DNA of 64,000 bases. Source: Eublepharis macularius. Taxonomy: Eukaryota; Chordata; Lepidosauria; Squamata; Eublepharidae. Below, one piece after another: positions 44,101-55,000 of this stretch (its first letter is position 1; each line of letters begins with the position of its first letter). The DNA is taken from assembly GCF_028583425.1 (NCBI RefSeq), contig NC_072795.1, positions 12,113,001-12,177,000 of the forward strand. Reading direction: 5' to 3'. Made by a program: the position numbers and the translations under genes. Below the pieces are notes generated by a model, which saw only the letters and a program-made list of their open reading frames with translations, made no database searches and was not told the origin of the DNA.

Positions 44101-47100
44101 GGGCGTTTGTCGCTGAACTGCTGTATCTGAAGGTGACTTTCCTGTTTGAACCGCCTGTGAGAAATGGAACGTTCACGTTGACTTGATCGCAGTTTGTTTT
44201 AAAAAATCCAAAGCAAAAACCTCAAACTCAAAGCCTTGTAATCTATCTTGAGACTCGGCACAGCACAACGGAAATATGCAGGGTTTCAAGGTCCCCTGGA
44301 AACTCTTTGTCAGGCTCAGGGCTCATTTCGAGGGGGAGCGCACAGGAACGTAGTTCCGGCAGTTCCCCAAAGTGGTCACATGTCAGGTGGCCCCGCCCAC
44401 CTGACTCTCAGCCATTTTGGGCCCGTTTTGGCCTGGATTGGGGCTGAAACTGCCTGGATCGGGGCTCTGACGGGTGGTGGATCACTCTCCCACTCATCAG
44501 CGGCCCGATCCTGACCATTTTGGGCCCCTTTTCAGCCATATTCAGCCCCTTTTTGCCATTTTGGGCCCAATTTCGGCCCTGAATGTCGAGGATTGGGTCC
44601 AAAACAGCAAGGATAGGTGATGTCAGGGGGGTGTGGCATATGCAAATCAGTTATGCCAATGACACACTTCTGGAGATGGCAAGAAGTGTGGCATATGCTA
44701 ATAAGTTATGCTAATGAGTTATGCTAATGAGTTCCTCCAGCTCTTTTTCTATGAAATGACCCCTGGTCAGGCTAGATGTTTAAAAGAAATAAATAAGTGC
44801 GAAAGGAGTTGGAGATGTCTCAGGCCTAATCTTTAGGCCAGGCAGGTTTGAATAAAAAAGGTACGGAAGGTTAGAGCTGGTATCAGGTTGCCTCTTTGGG
44901 AGGGACGTAAACGACAGCGTTTAACAGAAGTCCCAAGAAGCCGGAATCAATGAAACGTCTCTCTAACAGCAAATGCAATGCGCCGGTTCCTTAAAAGATG
45001 AGGTAGATGTGCCAGAGGGAGCATGAGAGAGTACAAAAGTTCAGTCTGAGATGGCCCATCCATGCCGGAGGTCTTTCTATTGCTGCTTCAAGCATTGAGT
45101 TTTCACCTGCCTGGCAGCCCTGAACAAGGTGGTCTTTTCCACCTTCCGGTCCTTCCTGCCTTCCGGTCCTTCCTCGTTCTCCTTTTCATCCACAGGCAGC
45201 TTTGCCGTCCTCCTCATGGAACTGGTGGTGGGCGTGTTCCTGCAGGTGTTGGGCCTGCCCTTCGTCGCTGTCTCCCAGGTGTCGCTCTTCTCAAAGGTCA
45301 CGGCAGAGAGGACGCAAGGTAAGCCCACTCACGGTGCCGCCACTGAGCTTCAGTTGTTAGCTCTATTTCTTTGTCCCCTTCTTGAAGTGTGCACCAGCTT
45401 TGGGCAGCTCCTGCCGTCCTGGTCTCGAGGCTTCTCTTGGTAAACATCCCAGCACCGTTCTCGAGTTTCTGAGGTGGATACCTTCTTCATGCCAGTTTCT
45501 AGATGGTGACTTGGTCTACACACGCAGCTGCAAAAAGATGACTCTTGAAAGGGTAGAATGGGCTAAACCATTTCAACTTGTGGGCGTGGAATGCTGCTTT
45601 TTGAAAGGGGGGCTTTTACAACCAGTATCCCTACCCTGCAGCCTGAATCTGGTACAGTCTGTTCTTTCACCTCTGTCTTCCACCAGCCTTGTTCTTCTTT
45701 CATACATCAGCTCTTGAGCTTAGCAAGAAAGTTCCTGGTAGGCTGCCGGAAGTAAGCTGAACTGAGCCCTGGCAATGCTAGGAGTGCTGCCAGCATCATA
45801 GCGACTTGGCCAGCAGCAACGGCAAGGAGTTGTGGCTACCCTGACAGCCAAGTAGCCTCTGTCCTTGGCACCGCTGGGGGCGTGGTTCAGCGTGCTCCAT
45901 TTTATCATCCGAGCCCGGCCCTGGTTTTGCTGTATGTGAATATTTGGGCAGACGAATGCACATATTTGCTACGAGTACTCATTCTGAGGAAGTGCGCCTC
46001 TGTTTTCTCTAGTTGCATCATGCTGCTACCGTAATGGGGGTTTCCGAGTATTATTGATCGCTCTTGGAGGGGGGATACCATATCCTCCCCCCTGCAGGGA
46101 TAGCTGCCTCCCTTCCTCTTAATTCTGGGCGCTGATCACAGCCGTTCCAGCAATCGGGCAGGTGGGACGCACACCCTTTTTGTTTGTGAGATTGAAAACG
46201 CTCTCTTTCCCCAAGGCCTTGGCTTTCTAAGCTCTGTGTTTGTTCTGGGGTATACCCGTGCCCAAGTTATGAATTCCAGACTCCGCTTAAATAAAAGTTA
46301 AGTTTATTTAGCTTAAGGAGTGTTTGCCAAAAGCATGAAGCATTCTTAGGCAACAGACATTAAGAAAAATTTACTGTTGCTCAGGGCTTTTTTTCTAGGA
46401 AAAGAGGTGGTGGAACTCAGGACTGCACAACGACGTCACTTTGGGTTAGCTGCAACAAGGGGGAGTTTTTAAAAGTTTAAGTCGCCCTCGGAGAAAATGG
46501 TCACATGGCCGGTGGCCCTGCCCCTGGCGCCGAGGGCAATCTAAACTCCCCTCTGTCTGGAGATCAGGGGCTGGGGCCACCAGCCATGTGACCATTTTCA
46601 AGAGGTGCCGGAACTCTGTTCCACTGTGTTCCAGCTGAAAAAAAGCCCTGCTGTTGCTACAGAAATCTATTTAAACATGAGAGCAAGCTACCTAAGGATC
46701 TCTGCCTGGCATCCATTTTGTTGCTTATCTCACCCATCCATTAGAATGTGAGCTCTCTCCCATGCTAAGCTGGTTCGGCACAGGGACACCCTGAGGGGAT
46801 GAATAGCATGTGGCTTTCAGCTTCTCTCCGGGTTACTTGCATGATGGAGAATGGAGTAGCGAAAGAATAGAGTGGGGCTGGGTGAACTGAGAAGCCATCT
46901 TTTCAGGACTCAGTGCCCCACCCGGCAACTCAAGAGCCAATCAGGGCCAAACTGTTAATTAGCGTTTCAGCTGTGTGAAACTCTAGGGAGTGAACATGGA
47001 GCCTTTCTGAGAACAGCCTCCCAAGGCCGAATCTCTGGGAAACTCAGGGACTGCTCCACAGTTCAGCCCAGCCACCATATATCTGAGCTAGGCTACAGGC

Positions 47101-50100
47101 TGAGAACACTTACAATTCTGAACCCGAGTTCAGCCATTTTTACCAAAATCTGGGTTTGGGCTGACAACTTCTTCCCGCCACGCCCCCCCTCCTCCAAAGG
47201 AAGCCATTGAACTTGTTTTGTGTTGGGGAATTTTCTAGCCTTCCCCCCAAGTAGAGTTGTGTAGCAGTCTAGACAGACTTCCATGTCTTTTAAACAGCGA
47301 GCTCTGTGTCAAAGCAGGAGCTGTTTCTTTCACCGTGGCGCAACAAAGCATCTGTCCTTTTCATCATGGACTCCCGCGATGGTCTGCACACTCATGTTGT
47401 ACTTGAACAGCACCACATTAAGCACTCTATTCAAGTAGAATCCCATGAGTGGTAGATTTCTACACAAGTTGCATATCAAGATGCAACATTGCTGGAAATG
47501 TTGGCACCGTGGGAGAGAGATAAGTTTGGGGGGGAACTGTACTATAAGCAATACTTACTGTCCTGTCAAAGATCCAGAGGAGTTAGCTGTGTTAGTCTGT
47601 AGTAGCAAAATAGAAAAGAGTCCAGTAGCACCTTTAAGACTAACCAACTTTACTGTAGTATAAGCTTTCGAGAACCACAGCTCTCTTTGTCGGATGATTC
47701 TCGAAAGCTTATGCTACAGTAAAGTTGGTTAGTCTTAAAGGTGCTACTGGACTGTTTTCTATTGTCCTATCAAACCTACACTGTTGTGTAGGTTTCAAAC
47801 CTATTGTCCTATTAAACCTATTGTTGACTGCTCTAACAATATAAAATGCACCATTAATAACTTTGCATATACAATTGCCATATTTGGCATCTTTATGGAA
47901 TTTAAAGTTATAAATATCTTAGTTTTCGGCAAGCAAAACCCGACCCTTGCGAGAGAACCGCAAGCTGATGCGCCCTGTGCTACCTTAGCACGTCTAGTTC
48001 CGGTGCTACCTAGTTCCAGCTAGATGTTGTCATGTTACTTCTGTGGCTGTTGCTTAGAGCGAGCTCAGGTCTCCATGAAACTTTCATGGCGTTTCTGCCC
48101 CCCCTCCAGCAAGGTAGGGCAATAAGCTATTTGTTACCCAATCTGTGTGCGTATGTGTCACGCTGACATGTAGGAGAGGTGAAAAAGTCAAGGAAAAAGT
48201 CAGGTCAAAAGGACAACAGGAGACATGCAGCAATTGAGAGATAACGGAAAGCCCTGCATGTTCCACTCATAGAGGTTAAGAATCCTAGGTGCAGAAATGC
48301 ACCTTTGCTTTAAGAGTTGTATCTGTCTATGGCATGCCCACCTTGTCTTTAAAAGCATTTCACTCATTCTAAATGAGAACATATTTCTAGTAGTTCTGTT
48401 CTGTACTCCCCCAAATTTGCAATTTTTCCAACAGAAAAATGGGGGGGAAAGGCCTAGGGAGGGGGGACAGGGAAGCCCCCCTAATGCTCCCCCCGGGCTT
48501 CACATCTCTAGCTGCATCTCTGTTGACATAGGAGCAGGTTGTAATGAAGCTGCCTGAGAGATTGTCAGGCCACTGATGCAGTTGTCTCCTTTGAGACCGG
48601 CAGTGGCTCCCTTGGGGATTAAAATGGGGTGAAGGGCTGTTGGAGAGGTGAGGCAGGGGGATATTTACCATCATTTTCCGGTGCGACTGGGGAGTGTGGG
48701 AGCATGCATGCACATTCCCTCCCCCTGGTGCCTTTCCCCCCGCAGGCCAGGTGAGTGGGGCCAGGGGGGTGGAAGGTTGGGGGCAGAGGATCCCCTGCCC
48801 CAGGTGGGGCCTGGCATCTCTGTCTCCGGCAGAGAAAGGTCTTTCCTAAGACCGGAGATCCCTCCTACTGGAAAAGTCGTGGATTGAATCCATGTGAAGC
48901 TGGTGGTCTCCCGCTGAACCACAGCCACTCTCTTGCAGAATAGAGTTGCAGAAACTCGCACCACTTTGAGAAAGCCCTGGGTCTTGTTTAAACCCATCTC
49001 AGCCTAGTTCCGCCCTGGTCCCCTTCAAAGAACCTTGCACTTGTACTCCTTCTCTTTCCTTCATTTTAATAATGGTTACTGCAGGGAACAGTGTCTTCTT
49101 TCCACCCAGATTTCTGTTTCTCGGCCAGTGTTCCCTTCCCGATCTGGCTGTGCTCCCCGGGGTCCGGTTACTGCCAGCTGTTGCCCTTGTGAGCCACTGA
49201 GCTTTCTTTTCTGGTGGTGTTGGATTGCTCTGTGGCCTGATCTCCTGCCTCCGTATTTGCAGTTTTTGAGAGGCAAAAGATCTTGGCACGATCCTTCTCG
49301 GGAGGCCAAAATGCCAATACAGATCTGCCTGTATTAGCATAAGGTGGCAGGACTGTGTCTGGGGGTGTATGTGGGGCGCACCAGCCTGCGGTTCCCAAGG
49401 GGGAGCTGCAAGAGCCTTGCCCAAAATCCAAGGGTTGTAGCTGTGGATTTTGCTAACAAAGGGGTGTGTGGACACCTGCAAATTATTGAATTTGCCTGGG
49501 TTGCAGGAAAATCTAGCTACAACTCTGCTAGGCAGCTACTAGGTATGTTCCAAGCCAACAGCGTCAGTTGGTGGCTTCTTGCTGTTGCTACGGACTACGG
49601 ATCGGTCTTTACCCAAAGCTTGGTTATTCTTCCTCCTCTTTATTTTGGATATTGCTGTGCTGCCTTTTCATAGTCCTGCTCGAGGCAGCCGACAGTTAAA
49701 ACCACGTCACAGTGTTAAAAACAAGCCACTGGACGTAGACAGCAAAAAAAGGGTCCATAAAACAGAAGCAGACCATTAAAAAACTGGTAAGTTAAAGCTC
49801 CTAATTCAAAGCCTGGGTTAAAAAAAAATGTGTTTTAGCCTGGTGCCTAAAAGACAGGGAAGGGGCCAGGTGAGCCTCAAGAAGGAAGACATTCCGAAGG
49901 TAAGGAGCCACCACAGAAAATGCCCTGTCTCTAGTTGCCACTCACCTTGACTCTGAAGGCAAGAGTATATAGAGCAGAGTTTGAGAGGCAGATCTTAACT
50001 GGCGGGCTGGAACCTATGGGAGGAAACAGTCCTTCAGCTACCCTGGCCCCAACCCCTTTAGACCCTTAAAAGTAAGAACCAGCATTTTGAACTCCGCCCG

Positions 50101-51995
50101 AAGACAGAAGGGCAGCAGTGGAAAGTGCCATCATGTCATAGCTGACATATGGCGACCCCTGCAGGGATTTTCAAGGCAAGAGACTTAACAGAGGTGGCTT
50201 GCCATTACTTGCCTCTGCATAGCAGCCCTGGCCTTCCTTGGAGGTCTCCCATCCAATTACTAACCAAGGCCGACCCTCCTTAGTTTCTGAGATCTGATGA
50301 GACCAGGCTCACATGGGGCTATCCAGGTCAGGGCAAACAGATGGGTGACCAGTGCAGATCTCTCAGCACTAGGGTGATACGATCCCTGTAAGCAATCCCT
50401 GACAATAGCTCAGCTGCTGCATTTTGAACCAGTTTCTTTTAAGGAACTGCAGAGAAGGAAGGGACTGAGGCTGGCATTCTCACGGAAGTAGTAAAAGCGT
50501 GTTACCTCTGACGCTGCTTATCTGACAGACTGCGCCTCTATCCAAAATTTCCCCATGTGGCAAGAGCTAGTATGTTTGTGAGGGGAGGTTCTAGTTTAAC
50601 TTTCTTCTGAACATACTGTCCATATGTGGGGAGTTTCCGCGTGCCTTCAGTACATGAGCGTCTGATAAGTGGTCTGGTCCAAGAGTGACAGAGACCAGAG
50701 CTGCGGCCTTTCAAAGGCATGGATTCTTTTAGCCAAGCTGTGTATTTCTTCTTCTTCATCCCCCTCCGCACATCCCATTCTGGCTGCTATGAGAGGAAGG
50801 CTTTCTTATCTTGGGGAGGAGATCTGCATTGTGTGCAGCCACAGGGAATGAAGATATTCTAGATTATTACCTGTACTGAATTTTTAAAAAAAATCTTTGA
50901 AGAAATGCAGGATTTGGTGATTTGTGTCAATTACGTAAATAGTCCGTTCTCGTAAATCTAGTGATTTTTCTGTGGTTGTGCTCTCTCTGATTGGAAGAAG
51001 TAGCAGCGTGTTTTGCAGATGTTGACACTTTCAGCTCTTGACCAATAAACATCTTCACAGCACCTCCTGCCTACCCTGAGATACCAGGAGAGATGGCTCA
51101 TGCACTTTTTCAAAGCCATCCTCTGCAATCTTAAGGACTACAAACTTGCTTTTCTTAAAAGACAAATGATGGTTACGATGCTGTATTCCCCCAGTACCAA
51201 AACTCCTGTCTTTATATAGCATGATCTTGAGATATTATTTTCAAAGCCATCCTCTGCAATCTTAAGGACTACAAACTTGCTTTTCTTAAAAGACAAATGA
51301 TGGTTACGATGCTGTATTCCCCCAGTACCAAAACTCCTGTCTTTATATAGCATGATCTTGAGATTTTATTGCCTTTTCTGTCTCCTAATATCCAATTATA
51401 AAAACATCCCTTCAAACCACTGTGGTTTCTGTGACTACTGTCCCCATTTTACAGATGAGAGGGAGAAAAACTGAGGCGGAAAGAAAAGAGGGGCTTTTAC
51501 TGATGCCTTCCATATGTTCATGTCTGACCAGGGGTTTGAATCTGGCTCTCCACTTCAGCATGCTATCAGCAGATTGTATTAGCTCCTGGCTTTCCTTTAT
51601 CTTGTATTTCATACCAAATGATTTTAAAAATCAGATCTTATTTACAATCACTTTTATCCTGCCCTCTGCTGAGCCTGTGGGTCCCGCTTTATCACAACAA
51701 TCCTGTGAGGTAGGAGATGTGAGAATAAATGATTGCCCCAAGGTTACCCAGAATGCTTCATGGCTGAATAGGGCAGTCTGTCTGCTCTAATAAAGCACGT
51801 TCTCAACTTGCATCTTCAGCTATCTAGTAGCCTTGACTGAGGCTAGAGTAGAGACAGGAGTCTGACGTCTAGAATCTGTTTCTGAGCTAAGTGTTGTATT
51901 TGCATCTGGAATAAAGTACAGAGGGTACAGAAACTGCACTATTAGCAAAAATTGAATAATCTATATGAAGAGCTTATAGTGAGAAAACAAAGAAT

Positions 51996-52045
<50 letters not shown>

Positions 52046-55000
52046 GGCACAAACCGGAAAAAACCAAACTGTGCGGTTTGTGGTTCATCACATTTCACGA
52101 ACCACAAATTTTCACGAACCTGCCCCAGTTTGCGAACCAGTTCGTTTGGTTCGTGAAAACGCCACATCCAGGTCAGCAAATCATCACTTCTGGGCCAGCA
52201 GAAGGTCACTTCCGGGTAAGCAGAAGGTCTGCAGGAAGTCCATCCCCTGTTGCCTAGGAAACTGATTGATTGGCGCCAGGCAGTCTGCAGTGACAAACCA
52301 AAAAATGAACCAAACGAACCAGCCTAAAGTTCATGGCGGTTCATCAGAAATGGGCTCTGATGAACCGCCAGTTCATGAACCACAACCAGAACTGGTTTGT
52401 CACGAACTTTGGTTTGTATTTCAGTTCGTGTCCATCTCTAGTGTGTGTGTGTGTGTGTGTTCCAAACCATCAAGATACAAAGGTATTTGGCTGGTCTTGC
52501 GACCGTAATAAACCTTTGATTGATTGATTGATTGATTGATTGATACAAAGGTACTCCTCCTACTCCTACTTATCAAATGTGGGGAAAACCACATATATAT
52601 CTTCCCAAGGGGAGAGCGCCAAGGCAGTAACAATTCTAGTGCACAACTCTTCTTACAGCAATAAGAAATCCAGTTCACAACTCCTTTTACAGATGAATTG
52701 CCAGCTCCATTTCCGTTTCAAATCAATCTTCATCAGAGTTCTTTTCTTACAATTCCAAATGCCTCAATAAATTATCAAATTTTAAATACGCAATAGGATT
52801 TGCATCTGGAACATCACAGGGATGCCGTGTCCTCACTTGGCTTCTTAGATCAGGATGTGCGGGCGAGTTTGTACAGGAAGCAGACTCCGCAAGACCACCT
52901 CTGTCAGGTCTGCTGCATTTCAGGGATGTGGAGGGCTGCTGGTGGTTAAAATGCTATCCTGGACAAAAATTCCCTGCACAAATGCTGCTCCGCGGGGGTT
53001 GAGAGGCCAACACAGTGGAGAAACCTGACCTACACACGGGAGATCAAGCATCCCTCTAACGCTTTTGCGTCTCTGCCCTCGTAGGGTTGAGTCAGGGGCT
53101 CCGCCGGTCTGTAGGAGGAGTTGCAACCATCCTGGGGCCGCTGTGGGCTGGCGGCTTGACAGAGAACCTTTATATCATGCTTGGAGCCATGATGGGGCTG
53201 CTGAGCCTGTTGATGGTGAGTTCTTGGAGGAGGCTGGGGATTTTCCGTTTCTCTTCCCCCTCCACCCGTAGATTGTGAGTTGGTAGAGCCAGAAAATCTT
53301 TTGCAGAAGGAGAAAAAGGCTTGGAAGGATAGCAGGACACGCATGGCTTACATCTCCTGCTCACGTCCAGTGTGGCTTCATCTTTTCACACTCAGGTTGC
53401 ATCTGCACTGTTATCAGAAAGGAGAATCATCTTGGGGCATAGATATGTAGGTGTCCCCATTCTTGGATCAAGGGATCTCTTAAGTTACAGTCTCTGCTGC
53501 TGAGGTTTAATAGTCCTCCAAAAGGAGATGAAGAGCAAAATCGAATGAATAAATAATAAATAAATAGAAGAGACGCTTAACCAATTCAATCTTTATTGAT
53601 CTAGAATAGAAGTGGAGAAAGACAGGAAATGTTAGGGGTAAAGGCAAGTTCAAAACGATTCGAAATGCAGAGGCGGTTCTTGCACGGGCAATGCTCAGCC
53701 ATGAAACAGCAAGCAGTTTACTCAAGGGGGTTCTGAAATACAGTGCTAGTGATCCACTGCTACCTAGCATCCTGTTACTTGAGAGTTTACCAAAGATGTC
53801 TCTTTCTGTGTGGTTAGTCTAGGAAAATCATCTAGGGGAAGTGGCATGCACTTGGAAGACTGGATAGTGACAAGACGGGAAAGGGATCCCTCATCGGGAC
53901 TGTGGGTAAAGGGGTTTGACAGAGGGGGAAGGCGTCTCAGAGTTAAGCTACAAGAGACGAATTACACGAGGAGGAGCATGTGAAGGGAGTTGCAATGTTA
54001 GCCAGGAGTTTTAAAAGAGATCGGAAGGCTTTTTCAATGTCCCCTTGCTACAGAGCCAGGGAGATCCCTACTCAGAGGGTTTGTTAATTTCCTCTTCGCC
54101 TCCCGAAAGCTCTGTCAGTTTCACCTCCCCTTCTAAGAGGAGAAGAGGAAATTAAACCCTCTGGGCAGCCATCTCCCTGGCTCTGTAGAGAGGGGAAACT
54201 GACAAAGCCTTCCGATCTCTTTTAAAACTCAGCTTCCCGGCTAACATTGCGACTCCCTTCACGTGCTCCTGCTCGTGTAATTCGTCTCTTGCAGCTTGGC
54301 TCTCAGAGCCAAAACACACGTTAAGAAATACCTAGGTTCAGCACGTGTTCTCTTACCTCAAGGTTTGCCGGGATCTGTAGGCGTCCTGGAAGCTTAAAGT
54401 TTAGCATTTACAGAGCAGCAGGGAGGGAAATACAGGCGCCTGTATTTCTCTTCCCCTTCCTGCTGCTCTGTAAATGCTAGACTTTAAGCTTCCAGGATGC
54501 CTACAGATCCAAGCAAACTTTGAGGTAAGAGAACAAGTTTAGCATTTACAGAGCAGCAGAAAGGGGAAGGGAAATACAGGCGCCTGTATTTCCCTCCCTG
54601 CTGCTCTGTAAATGCTAAACTTTAAGCTTCCAGGACGCCTACAGATCCCGGCAAACCTTGAGGTAAGAGAACACGTGCTGAACCTAGGTATTTCTTAACG
54701 TGTGTTTTGGCTCTCAGTTGTCATTAGAAAGACCTGTCAAAAAGAGGGGGTTAGAACAGGCAAAGCCCAAGGAATAGCCAAAGAGTTACAATACAAACCC
54801 CTGGGTCAAAATCAACAAATCAGAGTTATATTCAATAGTACATTCATTCATGAAAATTGTTTACAAGCATATACATTATCTTACATATCATAAATTTGAA
54901 TACATCTGTACCACCATTCAACTAAGTTTCAGACCGTGTGAATTCTTAGTCCATGTGTCAATTTTCCATGTAGATAATTTTGATCTCGCAGTGCATCAAA

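Larger units (their letters stand above)
45319..53084 (+). other. Intron 10 of the MFSD8-like gene
   Basis: The longest intron (7.8 kb). It holds hAT, foldback, 5S SINE and LINE remnants, a 131-bp tandem duplication and two linked microsatellites. I see no exon-like frame with MFS similarity inside it. Confidence 0.7.
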
